Assembly (NCBI GenBank): GCA_902546145.1
Contig: CACCIT010000001.1
Location: 62,001-126,000 of the forward strand
Length of the DNA: 64,000 nucleotides
From: an uncultured Pelagibacteraceae bacterium
GTDB lineage: Bacteria; Pseudomonadota; Alphaproteobacteria; Pelagibacterales; Pelagibacteraceae
Direction: 5' to 3'
Position numbers and translations under genes: made by a program. Shown piece by piece: positions 32,654-43,070 of the stretch (positions within the stretch are counted from its first letter, which is position 1; each line of letters begins with the position of its first letter). The notes beneath the pieces are model-generated. The model had not been told where the DNA came from, made no database searches, and saw only the letters and a program-made list of their open reading frames with translations.

Positions 32654-33525
32654 ACAATTTAACTGATCAGCAAAGAGGTTCATTAATGGCTTTTGTTGCA
32701 GTGATGTTTATCACTCCTGATAGTTTATTTATTAGGCTTTCAAATGTTGATACTTGGGGATTAGTTTTTTATAGAGGCATCATTCCATTTGTAACTGTAT
32801 TTGTTGGCATGTTGTTTATTTACAAATCTTCTTTTTTTAAATTACTTTATGGAAATTCTATTTATGGCGTTGCTTACATTGTTACATTTTCAATAACCAA
32901 CATTACTTTTGTACTATCAATTCAAAATACAAATGTTGCAAACACACTTGTTATGATTGCACTTGCACCAATGTTGTCAGCTATTTTTGGTGCAATATTT
33001 TTAAAAGAAAAACCAGATCGAAATACTTTGGTTGCTATAGCAATTACGTTTTTAAGTGTTCTTTATATATTTTACGATTCTGTGAAATTAGGAAATATTT
33101 TTGGAGATATTTTAGGTTTTATTACTGCATGTGGTCTTGCTGCAGGAGCAACAATCATAAGAGCTGGAAAAAGTCTAAACTTAGTTCCTTCAGCTGTGGT
33201 TGGTAAGTTGGTCGTAGCATTAGTTGCTTTATTTTTTATTGATACCTTTGAGCTAAAAGACAATGATATTTATATCATTCCAGCGATGTGTATCCTTTGT
33301 GTGGCCATTCCTTTTGTGTTGGTAACACTAGCTCCAAGATACATAACAGGAGCTGAGGTAAATCTATTCTTTCTAATGGAAACAGTTTTGGGACCTATAT
33401 GGGTGTGGATGGTTGTTAAAGAACAACCTTCAATGGAGACAATTCAGGGAGGAGTGGTAATCATTTTAACTATCGCTATTCACTCTTTCCTAGCCATAAA
33501 AAAAACACAAACCAAAACTACTTAG
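32650..33525 (+). CDS. EamA/DMT-family transporter
   Basis: Ten-TM EamA-like protein; GTG start at 32650 overlaps the gshB TGA (GTGA), preferred over the track's TTG at 32632. Confidence 0.85.
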   Translation: MNNLTDQQRGSLMAFVAVMFITPDSLFIRLSNVDTWGLVFYRGIIPFVTVFVGMLFIYKSSFFKLLYGNSIYGVAYIVTFSITNITFVLSIQNTNVANTLVMIALAPMLSAIFGAIFLKEKPDRNTLVAIAITFLSVLYIFYDSVKLGNIFGDILGFITACGLAAGATIIRAGKSLNLVPSAVVGKLVVALVALFFIDTFELKDNDIYIIPAMCILCVAIPFVLVTLAPRYITGAEVNLFFLMETVLGPIWVWMVVKEQPSMETIQGGVVIILTIAIHSFLAIKKTQTKTT

Positions 33526-33556
33526 CCCGCAATTTATTAATACTTAAAATTTAGAA

Positions 33557-34870
33557 ATGCAAAAAGAAGTAAAAAAATCCTGGGCCCTATTTATAGGTAT
33601 TGGAGTAATGATGATAGCTCACGGACTGCAAATGCAGTTGATGGGTATTAGATCTGTACTTGAAGACTTTAGTGTTTTTACAACTGGTGTCTTTATGTCT
33701 GGTTATTACATTGGATATTTTATTGGTTCTAGAACAACTCCAAATTTTGTATCTAAAGTTGGTCACATTAGAGTGTTTGCAGCTTTTGCATCTCTTGCAT
33801 CTTTAAGCGCGTTAGTTGCTGTTGTTTATGTAAATCCATTTATGTGGACTGTTAGTAGATTTGTAACAGGTATCAGTTTAGTTAGTTGTTATGTTGTTAC
33901 TGAAAGTTGGTTAAATGATAGAGCAACAAACAAAAACAGAGGTCAATTATTATCTGCATACATGATGGTAATTTATTTTGGTTTGGCACTTGGAATGTTA
34001 TTGCTTAACTTAAGTGAACCAAAAGCTTATGAACCCTTTATTTTAGTTTCTATTCTTTTATCAGTAGCACTTGTTCCAATTTTATTAACAAAAAGACCAG
34101 CTCCTAAATTTAAAAAAATTGAGACAATTAGTATTAAAGAACTCTATCAAATCTCTCCGCTTGGAACTTTTAGTTCTTTTTTTACTGGAGTAATTCATGC
34201 TGCATTTTTTTCATTAATATCTGTTTATGCAACGCTTGCAAAGCTAACTTTATTTGAAACATCTGTTTTATTATTTATAGCAACAATTGCAGGAGTACTT
34301 GGTCAAGGTCCTATTGGATATTTTTCAGATCAATTTGATAGAAGAAGAGTTATTGTTATAACTACTTTTGGTAGTTCTGTATTAGCATTGTTGTCAATTT
34401 TTACATCAAATGATCCGATCCAAAATATTTATTACATGGATGAATTTAGTTTTAGAAAAATTATATTTTTTATAGCTGTTGGGCTTTATTCAAGTTTATG
34501 TCTTCCATTGTTCTCTTTAAATCTTGCACATACTAATGACTTTGTGCCAAAATCTAAATTCGTTGCTGCTGGGGGAGGACTTCAATTAATTTTTGGTGTT
34601 GGTGCAATAAGTGGTCCAATTTTATGTTCATTGTTTATGGAATGGTTTGGATTGAATGGATTTTTTGCATTTTTAGTTATAGTTCATGCTTTAATTGGTA
34701 CATTTGGTTTATACAGAATGAGAGTAAGAGAGACTGTCGATAATCCAGATTCTACATTTACACCTGTTCCTGCAACCATTACACCTGCTGGATTAGAATT
34801 AGACCCAGATACTCCAGCAACATTGGAAGAAACTTCTAAAACTGATAATCCTGAAATTAAAAAATATTAA
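33557..34870 (+). CDS. MFS transporter
   Basis: 12-TM MFS-like protein; GYFSDQFDRRRVI loop motif. Confidence 0.85.
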   Translation: MQKEVKKSWALFIGIGVMMIAHGLQMQLMGIRSVLEDFSVFTTGVFMSGYYIGYFIGSRTTPNFVSKVGHIRVFAAFASLASLSALVAVVYVNPFMWTVSRFVTGISLVSCYVVTESWLNDRATNKNRGQLLSAYMMVIYFGLALGMLLLNLSEPKAYEPFILVSILLSVALVPILLTKRPAPKFKKIETISIKELYQISPLGTFSSFFTGVIHAAFFSLISVYATLAKLTLFETSVLLFIATIAGVLGQGPIGYFSDQFDRRRVIVITTFGSSVLALLSIFTSNDPIQNIYYMDEFSFRKIIFFIAVGLYSSLCLPLFSLNLAHTNDFVPKSKFVAAGGGLQLIFGVGAISGPILCSLFMEWFGLNGFFAFLVIVHALIGTFGLYRMRVRETVDNPDSTFTPVPATITPAGLELDPDTPATLEETSKTDNPEIKKY

Positions 34871-34874
34871 ATTT

Positions 34875-35663
34875 TTAATGTGAGTCTAATACTGCATGTA
34901 AAAATTGTTTAGTTCTCTCGTTTTGAGGATCTCCAAATAATTTTTCTGGTGGTCCTTCCTCAAATATTTTACCTTCATTAAAAAAACAAACTCTATCAGA
35001 AATCTCACGAGCAAAACCCATTTGGTGAGTGACCATTATCATAGTCAAACTATGCTCTTTATTTAGTGAACGGATAACGTTTAATACTTCTCCTACTACC
35101 TCAGGATCAAGCGCAGAAGTTATTTCATCTAAAAGCATAACTTTGGGTCTCATGGCAAGAGCTCTTGCTATAGCAACTCTTTGCTGTTGACCTCCTGAAA
35201 GCCTACTTGGGTGTTGGTCTTTTTTATCTGTCAAACCTACTAGTTCCAATAATTCTAAGGCTCTTTCCTCTGCTTCTTCTTTTTTAAGACCTAAAACTTC
35301 AATTGGCGCTTCTATGCAATTTTGTAAAGCTGTCATATGGGGAAACAAATTGAATTGCTGAAATACCATCCCAATTTTTGAACGTCTTTCTCTTAAATAC
35401 TTTTCACTTGCCTCAACAAGGTTACCATTTTCATTCATATGAGTTAGAGGTTCCCCGTCGAGATTAATTACACCTCCATTTATTTTTTCTAAAGTCATTA
35501 AAACTCTAAGAACTGTAGTTTTACCTGATCCTGAAGGTCCTATAATTGAGACCATTTCATTTTTTTTAATATCTAGATTTAATTTATCCAAAACTACTAA
35601 GTCACCATATTGTTTGGTTACTTGATCAAATTTTACAATTATTTCGTCAGATGAATTTTTCAT
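34875..35663 (-). CDS. Amino-acid/ectoine-type ABC transporter ATP-binding protein (EhuA-like)
   Basis: Walker [10 protein letters not shown], signature [15 protein letters not shown], Walker [13 protein letters not shown]. Confidence 0.93.
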   Translation of the reverse strand: MKNSSDEIIVKFDQVTKQYGDLVVLDKLNLDIKKNEMVSIIGPSGSGKTTVLRVLMTLEKINGGVINLDGEPLTHMNENGNLVEASEKYLRERRSKIGMVFQQFNLFPHMTALQNCIEAPIEVLGLKKEEAEERALELLELVGLTDKKDQHPSRLSGGQQQRVAIARALAMRPKVMLLDEITSALDPEVVGEVLNVIRSLNKEHSLTMIMVTHQMGFAREISDRVCFFNEGKIFEEGPPEKLFGDPQNERTKQFLHAVLDSH

Positions 35664-35666
35664 AAT

Positions 35667-36344
35667 TTATTTTTTTATTTTCCCTTGTGCTTTATTAACA
35701 TCATTTTCTAATTTTCTAACCCACATTGCAGCAGGAATTGAAAGAGTTAAAAATATAATTCCAACCAAAGTATAAGGTTCTAAATATCTATAATTATATC
35801 CACCTACTGCAGTTGCTGCATGGAATAATTCTGCAACTCCTATTGTTGAAAGTAATGGCGTATCTTTAAAGATACCAACTAAATAATTTCCCATACCTGG
35901 TATAGCTATAGGAAATGCTTGTGGCAGAACTATTCTTCTGTAAGTATAAATTGTTGAAAAATTAAGAGCTCTACATGCTTCCCATTGAGATTTTGGAACT
36001 CCTTCCAGAGCACCTCTATAAACTTCAGATAAATAAGTTCCAAAATGAAGACCAATAGTAATCATTCCACAAACCCAAGCTGATAGGGTAATTCCAAATT
36101 GTGGTAATACAAAATAAACAAAAAATAACTGAATCAAAAGTGGTGTTGATCTTATAAATTCTACTATTTCTCTATTAATCCAATTAACAATTTTAAAAGG
36201 AGTTTTTTGACCTAGTAAAAAAAATAAACCAACTATTAAAGCGATCGCATAACCTACACCAGCTGCAAGAATAGTATTTAAAGTTGCAATTGCCATTTGT
36301 GGCAAAATTTCAAATGTAAAATCCCATCTCCATCCCATTTGCAT
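35667..36344 (-). CDS. Amino-acid/ectoine-type ABC transporter permease (EhuD-like)
   Basis: HisMQ-type permease; EIVEFIRSTPLLIQLFFVYFVLP, EVYRGALEGVPKSQWEA. Confidence 0.9.
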   Translation of the reverse strand: MQMGWRWDFTFEILPQMAIATLNTILAAGVGYAIALIVGLFFLLGQKTPFKIVNWINREIVEFIRSTPLLIQLFFVYFVLPQFGITLSAWVCGMITIGLHFGTYLSEVYRGALEGVPKSQWEACRALNFSTIYTYRRIVLPQAFPIAIPGMGNYLVGIFKDTPLLSTIGVAELFHAATAVGGYNYRYLEPYTLVGIIFLTLSIPAAMWVRKLENDVNKAQGKIKK

Positions 36345-36347
36345 AAT

Positions 36348-37019
36348 TTAAATTCTTTCCTTTCCAACTTTTCTAGCTGCTAACACTTCTAACCATCTCA
36401 AAAATGGAACTAATGCAAATCTAGCAATAATATAATAAATCAGTAGTGCTGTTCCAAAACACTGAGCAGATAACCAAGTAATTGAATTAATTTGTTTTGC
36501 TTCAAAAGTTAAATCCACAACTGTTACCAATGCAACTAATGCTGTCGCTTTTAATAATTCGACAGTTAAATTTGCTGCAGGTGGAAGAATTATTGGAAAT
36601 ATTTGTGGAATAATAATTCTTTTAATTCTTTTTGCTGGAGTAAAATTTAAAGCATGTGCCGCCTCCCATTGTCCCTTAGGCACTGCGAGTATTCCTGCTC
36701 TAACTATTTCTGCACCATAAGCACCAAAGTTTAAACCAAGAGCCACTACTCCTGCTGTAAATGCTTCAAGTGATATTCCAAAAAAAGGTAATACATAATA
36801 GGCCCAAAATAATTGAACCAATAAAGAAGTTCCCCTGAAAAATTCTATATATACTGTAGCAATCCCTTGTATCGCTCGATTTTTAGACAATCTCATCAAA
36901 CCAAAAATCATGGAAATAATCACATATAGAATCATAGAACAAACAAGCACTTTTATTGTAGTGACTGTTCCTAACAAAAGTGTAACACCGTGTTCGTTTA
37001 AAAATTCAAAATATGTCAA
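36348..37019 (-). CDS. Amino-acid/ectoine-type ABC transporter permease (EhuC-like)
   Basis: HisMQ-type permease; EFFRGTSLLVQLFWAYYVLP, EIVRAGILAVPKGQWEAA. Confidence 0.9.
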   Translation of the reverse strand: MTYFEFLNEHGVTLLLGTVTTIKVLVCSMILYVIISMIFGLMRLSKNRAIQGIATVYIEFFRGTSLLVQLFWAYYVLPFFGISLEAFTAGVVALGLNFGAYGAEIVRAGILAVPKGQWEAAHALNFTPAKRIKRIIIPQIFPIILPPAANLTVELLKATALVALVTVVDLTFEAKQINSITWLSAQCFGTALLIYYIIARFALVPFLRWLEVLAARKVGKERI

Positions 37020-37040
37020 AGTATTTTCCTTTAGATTTTA

Positions 37041-37070
37041 AAACCAGGCAACAATTAAGTTGCCTGGTTT
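37041..37070. promoter_or_regulatory. Perfect 12-bp inverted repeat with 6-nt loop between the substrate-binding protein gene and the first permease gene
   Basis: aaaccaggcaac-aattaa-gttgcctggttt; no strong T-run downstream on the coding (minus) strand. Confidence 0.85.
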
Positions 37071-37089
37071 AATTTTTTAATAATGTAAA

Positions 37090-37935
37090 TTATTTAGTTG
37101 AGCAAGCCCACTCTGTAGTCATGTCAGCGGGAGGTAGTTGAGCTTTATCATAGCCATACTTACCAGCTCTCTCTAACATTTTATCAGGATTAGCTAAAAC
37201 TTTAGCTAAAGCTACGTTGAAAGCATCTCTGAACTTACTATCACTTTTTCTAAAACCAATACCTACTACGTTTACAGTTTCTTTAGGCATTAATTTAGGA
37301 TCAGTTACTTCAAAAGCTCCGCCAGTTTTTTCCTCATGCTCTTTTGCACCAAAGAAAGTTTGTACAGCAGCATCAGCTCTTCCAGCTTTCATTGCTGCTA
37401 AAATACCAACTTCACCTTCTACTAAAAGCATTTGGCTATCTGGAACACCAGCTTTTTTTGCAGCTTCTACAGTGTTAAAACCAGTTCCTGTTACAAGTTT
37501 AGCTCCAGTTCTTATAACATCCTCGTAATTATTAATTCCTTTAGGGTTACCTTTTGGAACTAACATTGCATCACCAAATACTCCGATTGGATCTGAAAAA
37601 TCAATGTTGGCACATCTGCTTTTTAAAATGTACATACCACCAGTTATCATGTCTGATCTGTCAGCATTTATTCCTGGAATAAGACCTGACCATTCAAAAA
37701 CTTTAGTTTCATGCTCAGTAATTCCCATTTCTTCTAAAACAGTTAAAGCAATCATGTTTACGAAACCTAATGCTTCACCATTATCTCCAGCATATGCCCA
37801 TGGCACAGCAGTACCAAAACCTAGTCTTAATTTGTGACCATCTGCAAGCCTTTCAGTTAATGTTTTTGCATTAACAGTCGAAATACTAAACAGAAGAACA
37901 AATAAAACAGTTAACGTTTTATATATTTTTCTCAT
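37090..37935 (-). CDS. Ectoine/hydroxyectoine-type ABC transporter substrate-binding protein (EhuB-like)
   Basis: MRKIYK... signal peptide start preceded by a GAAGGGGAT Shine-Dalgarno-like run; SBP_bac_3 type protein ending TTEWACSTK. Track ORF extends to 37992 but 37935 is the better start. Confidence 0.88.
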   Translation of the reverse strand: MRKIYKTLTVLFVLLFSISTVNAKTLTERLADGHKLRLGFGTAVPWAYAGDNGEALGFVNMIALTVLEEMGITEHETKVFEWSGLIPGINADRSDMITGGMYILKSRCANIDFSDPIGVFGDAMLVPKGNPKGINNYEDVIRTGAKLVTGTGFNTVEAAKKAGVPDSQMLLVEGEVGILAAMKAGRADAAVQTFFGAKEHEEKTGGAFEVTDPKLMPKETVNVVGIGFRKSDSKFRDAFNVALAKVLANPDKMLERAGKYGYDKAQLPPADMTTEWACSTK

Positions 37936-38032
37936 TATATCCCCTTCGTTATGTTTTGATAAAGTTAAACAGATTAGAGAAGTGGTGTACACAGTAATTG
38001 AAATAAATATTCAATCCTGAGTTGTCTGCAAT

Positions 38033-38821
38033 TTATTTTATAAGGATTTTTTCTGATAAATTTATTTCACCATCATTTTCCGGTGTCAAATAAACACCCA
38101 TGTCATAGTGATCGTAAGTTTGTTTTAAAGTTTTAAGTAAATTAAAAGAATTATCATCTGTTTCAGGTTTTAAGTTTATTGCAACACATCTTGGAATATT
38201 TTTTTCAACTTTAAACAAAATATTATTTATTTTTATAGTTTTACCAATCCAGTTTCTTTCTTCCCAAGCTTCCACTCCATCAAAATATAGATTGCCTCTG
38301 AAAATAGATTTTTCAATTTTTTTATCAATTTTATTCTCAAAATCTTTAATGCTATTAATATTTAAAAGCGAAATTGAGTTTCTAAACATAGACTTGTTAG
38401 ATATAGAGGTATCATAAAAAGGATACTCATCATTTCTCATAAGTCTTATATCGTTTTTTAAAGACCCCTCTAGTTCAATTAATTTTCTTACAAGATCATC
38501 TCTTTCATTTGTTTCATTAACGTTAACAGTAATAATTTCTTTATTATTTAGCGTTAGAGTTAACTTATTGTCCTCATGTAAAAAATTGTACTTATTAAAC
38601 ACTGGTGTGTTTTTAAGCGTTACAATTTTATTCCATTTACCTTTTCTTGTTTCAGGATTTTTTTCGAATTCTACAGATTGATCTAAATTAAGATTTTGTG
38701 AAAAAGCAAAAACTCTATCACCTTCTATCCCAACATTTTTATTAATTTTACATTTTTCAATATTTTGAAATGAAATCGATTTTACAGGACAGTTATGTAT
38801 TGAAGTAATAATAACACTCAT
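38033..38821 (-). CDS. MOSC domain-containing protein
   Basis: YPVKSISFQ-like N-terminus (HNCPVKSISFQ), FRGNLYFDGVEAWEERNWIGKTIKI...RCVAINLKPET typical of MOSC/MOSC_N proteins. Confidence 0.85.
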   Translation of the reverse strand: MSVIITSIHNCPVKSISFQNIEKCKINKNVGIEGDRVFAFSQNLNLDQSVEFEKNPETRKGKWNKIVTLKNTPVFNKYNFLHEDNKLTLTLNNKEIITVNVNETNERDDLVRKLIELEGSLKNDIRLMRNDEYPFYDTSISNKSMFRNSISLLNINSIKDFENKIDKKIEKSIFRGNLYFDGVEAWEERNWIGKTIKINNILFKVEKNIPRCVAINLKPETDDNSFNLLKTLKQTYDHYDMGVYLTPENDGEINLSEKILIK

Positions 38822-38839
38822 ATAATCTTTAAAAATAAT

Positions 38840-39664
38840 ATGACTTATCTTAATTCAAATCAACAGAAACAATACAATGAAGAAGGATATGTAGCGCCCT
38901 TAGATATTTTAACTCAAGAAGAAGCTTTAGAAGCAAGAAATGAAATTGAGCTAATTGAAAAAGAAATGCCAAATGAAATTGATAAATCTGGCAGATACAA
39001 TGTGCACTTAATATCTCCTAAACTAGATGCGATTGTTCATAATTCTAAAATTCTTGATGCAGTTGAAAGTATTATTGGAAAAAATATTTTAGTTTGTAGT
39101 ACTACTTTATTTATTAAAAACCCTAAACAAGAGGGATTTGTAAGTTATCATCAAGATGCAAAATATATTGGGTTAGAACCTCATAATTGGGTCACTGCAT
39201 GGATAGCAATTACAGACTCAAATAATGAAAATGGTTGCATGAGAATGTGGCCTAAGTCTCATATCGAACTAAAAGATCATAACCAAAAGTTTAATGAAGG
39301 AAACCTCTTAACACGTGGTCAAACAGTAGAAGGAGTGCCAGAAAATGAAGTTAAACCCATAGAGCTTAAAGCGGGTCAAATGTCTTTACACCACCCAAGA
39401 ATAGTCCACGGCTCTGGAATAAATAAAAGTAATGATAGAAGAATTGGTTTTGTGGTTCAAAGTTACATAGGAACCAATGTTAAACAAATTTTAGGAAAAA
39501 ATAGTGTTCAAATTGCTAGAGGAAAAGATGAATATCATTATCACAAAGTTATTAATCGTGCTAATTCATTAATGAGTGAAGAAGGCAAGTCTTTAAGAAT
39601 TAGAGAAAATAAATATCTACAAGAAATCTTTTATAACGGTTCAGAAAAACAAGGAACATATTAA
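38840..39664 (+). CDS. Phytanoyl-CoA dioxygenase (PhyH) family Fe(II)/2OG oxygenase
   Basis: YHQDAKYIGLEPHNWVTAWIAITDS ... LHHPRIVHGSGINKSNDRRIG facial-triad context. Confidence 0.9.
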   Translation: MTYLNSNQQKQYNEEGYVAPLDILTQEEALEARNEIELIEKEMPNEIDKSGRYNVHLISPKLDAIVHNSKILDAVESIIGKNILVCSTTLFIKNPKQEGFVSYHQDAKYIGLEPHNWVTAWIAITDSNNENGCMRMWPKSHIELKDHNQKFNEGNLLTRGQTVEGVPENEVKPIELKAGQMSLHHPRIVHGSGINKSNDRRIGFVVQSYIGTNVKQILGKNSVQIARGKDEYHYHKVINRANSLMSEEGKSLRIRENKYLQEIFYNGSEKQGTY

Positions 39665-39668
39665 CAAG

Positions 39669-40679
39669 ATGAAAAAGACTATTAATCTTGGAGTGATAGG
39701 TATAGATCATGGTCACATCTTTGACATGTTGGACGAAATGTTAAAAGAAGGATGTACGTGTGATCATTTTTGGACAGAGGGTGATCCATTAACCCTAGGG
39801 GAATTCAATTCAAAATATCCAAATATTAAAAGAAAAGAAAATAAGGAAGAAATATTAAATGATCCCTCAATTGATATGATTTTAATATCTTCAGTTCCTA
39901 AAGATAGAGCTCATAATTCAATAGAAGCTTTAAAAGCTGGAAAAGATGTGATGGTCGATAAACCTGGTTGCACTACCCTGGATCAATTAAACGAGCTTAA
40001 ACAAACAGTAAAAGAGACTGGAAAAATATGGTCAGTTAATTTTTCAGAAAGATTTCATGTTGCAGCTGTTGCTAAGGCTGAAGAATTAGTAAACGAGGGA
40101 AAAATTGGTAAAGTAAAGCAAACAATTGGTACCGGTCCACATAGACAAGGTAATTATGAGAGACCTGATTGGTTTTATGATCGAGAAAGTTATGGTGGAA
40201 TAATTACTGATATAGGCTCTCATCAAATTCATCAATTTTTAGTATTTACAAATTCAAATGAAGCAAAAATTAATCATGCTCTTGTGGAAAATACTACCAA
40301 AAAAGAAAAACCTGGTTTTCAAGATTTTGGAGAGGTTAATCTAACTGGTAATGGTGGACATGGTTACGTTAGATTAGATTGGTTCACTCCAGATGCACTT
40401 CCAACGTGGGGAGATGGACGATTATTAATCCTTGGGGATAAAGGTTATATAGAAATAAGAAAATATACAGATTTAGCAAAATCAGAAAAAGGTAATCATT
40501 TATATTTAGCGAACAATGAAGAAGTTAAATACATCGATTGCTCTGATGTTAAGCTCCCCTACTTTAGAAATTTAATTAATGATGTAATAAACAGAACTGA
40601 AACTGCTTGTGCTCAGGAATTAACTTATCTTTCAATGAAACTTGCAATAAAAGCACAATTAAAAGCTGAAACAAAATGA
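39669..40679 (+). CDS. Gfo/Idh/MocA family oxidoreductase
   Basis: Rossmann N-terminus; IEALKAGKDVMVDKPGC motif, GGIITDIGSHQIHQF. Confidence 0.88.
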   Translation: MKKTINLGVIGIDHGHIFDMLDEMLKEGCTCDHFWTEGDPLTLGEFNSKYPNIKRKENKEEILNDPSIDMILISSVPKDRAHNSIEALKAGKDVMVDKPGCTTLDQLNELKQTVKETGKIWSVNFSERFHVAAVAKAEELVNEGKIGKVKQTIGTGPHRQGNYERPDWFYDRESYGGIITDIGSHQIHQFLVFTNSNEAKINHALVENTTKKEKPGFQDFGEVNLTGNGGHGYVRLDWFTPDALPTWGDGRLLILGDKGYIEIRKYTDLAKSEKGNHLYLANNEEVKYIDCSDVKLPYFRNLINDVINRTETACAQELTYLSMKLAIKAQLKAETK

Positions 40680-41755
40680 AAAAGTATCAAGTAGCAATTA
40701 TTGGAACCAATATAGGTGCTAAGCACTATGAAGATTTTCAAAAAGTTAAAGAAAGATTTAATGTTCACACTTTATGTGGACTTACAAGAGAAGCAATTGA
40801 TAACATTTTATCAAATGACACCGAAACAAAAATATCACTCAACTTTGATGAAGTATTAAAAGTAAAAGAAATTGATATCATTGATATATGTCTTCCACCC
40901 CACTTACATTTTTCAGCTTGTAAAAAATCTATGGAAGCTGGAAAGCATGTAATTTGTGAAAAACCATTAGTATCAAGTCTTAAAGAAGTAGATGAATTAG
41001 AAAAGATCAGTAAAGAAACAGGTAAAATTATTTTTCCAGTTTTCCAATATCGTTATGGTCTAGGATTTTCTAAATTAAAAGCATTAATAAAATCTGGTTT
41101 AGCAGGAAAACCTTTGGTTGCTTCATTAGAAACTCATTGGAATAGAGGAAAAGATTATTATTCAAAACCTTGGAGAGGAACTTGGGAAGGTGAACAAGGT
41201 GGAGCTATATTAAGTCATTCAATACACATTCATGACTTAGTAAGCATGATCTTAGGTCCGGTTTCAAATGTATTTGCTAAATTATCAACTAGAGTAAATG
41301 ATATTGAAGTAGAAGATTGTGCAGCTTTATCAATTGAAATGGAAAATGGAACTTTAGTTACAAGCTCAATTACTCTTGGAGCTGCAAATGATACTAGTAG
41401 ACTTCGATTTTGTTTTGAAGGATTAACAGCTGAGTCTGGTGCATCTCCAGACAAACCATACAGTCCAGCAGATGATGAGTGGCATTTCTTACCAAGATCC
41501 CCAGTTACTCAAGCTAAAATAGATGAGGTACTGGCAAAAGTAGAAGAGCCTCAATCTTGGTATGCAGGTATGTTTGATGAAATTGCAAACAAATTAGATG
41601 GATCCAATAGTGATGAGGTAACTTTATCAGATGCTAGAAAATCTTTGGAATTTGTTACTGCTGTCTACGATTCTTCTAGGCAAAATAAAAACATTAAACT
41701 TCCAATAGATAAAGACAATCCACTTTATCATTCATGGTTGCCAAATAAATCATGA
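40676..41755 (+). CDS. Gfo/Idh/MocA family oxidoreductase
   Basis: KYQVAIIGTNIG, SMEAGKHVICEKPLVSS, GGAILSHSIHIHDLV motifs; ATGA overlap with the upstream gene. Confidence 0.9.
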   Translation: MKKYQVAIIGTNIGAKHYEDFQKVKERFNVHTLCGLTREAIDNILSNDTETKISLNFDEVLKVKEIDIIDICLPPHLHFSACKKSMEAGKHVICEKPLVSSLKEVDELEKISKETGKIIFPVFQYRYGLGFSKLKALIKSGLAGKPLVASLETHWNRGKDYYSKPWRGTWEGEQGGAILSHSIHIHDLVSMILGPVSNVFAKLSTRVNDIEVEDCAALSIEMENGTLVTSSITLGAANDTSRLRFCFEGLTAESGASPDKPYSPADDEWHFLPRSPVTQAKIDEVLAKVEEPQSWYAGMFDEIANKLDGSNSDEVTLSDARKSLEFVTAVYDSSRQNKNIKLPIDKDNPLYHSWLPNKS

Positions 41756-42579
41756 TAAACTTTGAGCTCAATGAGAGTTTAATTGAAGAGTTTAATAATA
41801 ATGGTTTTCTGATTTTAGATAACTTTTTAGATTTAAAATATATTGAAGATCTTAGAAATAAATTTGAGCCTTTATTTAAAGGTAATTTTGAAACAGGAAT
41901 TGAGCCAGATGAGTGGAACTGGAGATTTGGTAAAGATCCTGAAGATGTTACTCGTCAAATCTGTAATGCTTGGAAGGCAGATAATTTAATAAAAAAAGTA
42001 GTTTGTCATAAAATAATTGGTAAAGTTTGTTCTCGTTTGATGAACTGGCAAGGTGCAAGATTAGTTCAGGATAATGTTTTATGGAAACCTCCCGGAGGAA
42101 AAACATTAGGCTTTCATCAAGACGCTGCTTATGATGATTGGCTTATTCCTCAAACAATGATGACCTGTTGGATGTCATTAGATGATACATCAAAAGATAC
42201 TGGAACTTTAGAGTATATAAAAGGCTCTCATAAATGGGTACTACAGCCTCCTAAAGGAGAATTTCACTCCCCTGAAGATTATAAAAAAGAATTAAATATT
42301 TTTGCTGAAAAAAATAATAAACAAATAGAAGTTGCTTATGTAGAGGTGCCAGCTGGTGGTGTTTCATTTCACCATGGCTTTACCTGGCATGGATCAGGAA
42401 TTAATACTTCAAGTAACAATCGACGAGCAATTGTTTCTCATTGTGTTCCAAGTAATGCAAAGTTTCATCCAATAAATGAAGGTGGAACAGCTAAGACTTA
42501 TAAAAAATATAAAAAGGAAAATTGTGATCTTTTAGATGAAGAGTATTTTCCTCTTTTATGGGAAAATAATTCTATTTAG
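41752..42579 (+). CDS. Phytanoyl-CoA dioxygenase (PhyH) family Fe(II)/2OG oxygenase
   Basis: LGFHQDAAYDDWLIPQTMMTCWMSLDDT ... VSFHHGFTWHGSGIN; ATGA overlap with the upstream gene. Confidence 0.9.
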   Translation: MINFELNESLIEEFNNNGFLILDNFLDLKYIEDLRNKFEPLFKGNFETGIEPDEWNWRFGKDPEDVTRQICNAWKADNLIKKVVCHKIIGKVCSRLMNWQGARLVQDNVLWKPPGGKTLGFHQDAAYDDWLIPQTMMTCWMSLDDTSKDTGTLEYIKGSHKWVLQPPKGEFHSPEDYKKELNIFAEKNNKQIEVAYVEVPAGGVSFHHGFTWHGSGINTSSNNRRAIVSHCVPSNAKFHPINEGGTAKTYKKYKKENCDLLDEEYFPLLWENNSI

Positions 42580-43042
42580 ATCCATCAAACCTATCTTCAT
42601 CCTGTCTAGTTGGATTGTAGGTAGGTGATGTTTCAAATTGTTCTTCACATTTAATATCAATATAAGGCGCTTTTGATCTTGTAAAAATCTCACCTGATAC
42701 TCCAAACCAAAAACTTGGTGGATCAAATGTTGCAGCAGCAATAGCTGTTAAACCCTTTAAAGCTGGTGCTGATATAGTCCAATAAACACTGGTTCCACAT
42801 TTTTTACAAAAATTTGTTTCAAAAGTATTTCCGCTCTCAGTTACAAACTTATATTGATTATAATTTTGTGAGTGGTGTTTTACATTTTCTTCTTTAAACC
42901 AAGCACCAACTCCAAAAGGACTGCCTGATCTTAGTTGGCAATATCTACAGTGACAAACTCTAGCTCTTTCTGGATTACCAGTTGTTTCGTATCTGTTTTC
43001 TCCACAAGCACATCCACCTTGATGAATTTCTTTATCTGACAT
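42572..43042 (-). CDS. GFA (glutathione-dependent formaldehyde-activating-like, CENP-V) family protein
   Basis: GGCACGENRYE, ARVCHCRYCQLRSGSPFGV, NFCKKCGTSVY zinc-binding motifs. Confidence 0.92.
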   Translation of the reverse strand: MSDKEIHQGGCACGENRYETTGNPERARVCHCRYCQLRSGSPFGVGAWFKEENVKHHSQNYNQYKFVTESGNTFETNFCKKCGTSVYWTISAPALKGLTAIAAATFDPPSFWFGVSGEIFTRSKAPYIDIKCEEQFETSPTYNPTRQDEDRFDGSK

Positions 43043-43070
43043 AATTAAAGACTATAATATTTTAAAATAA

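Noticed and set aside
37985-37992. GTGTACAC palindrome upstream of the binding-protein gene as an operator
   Set aside because: Only 8 bp with no second copy seen; too weak to support alone.
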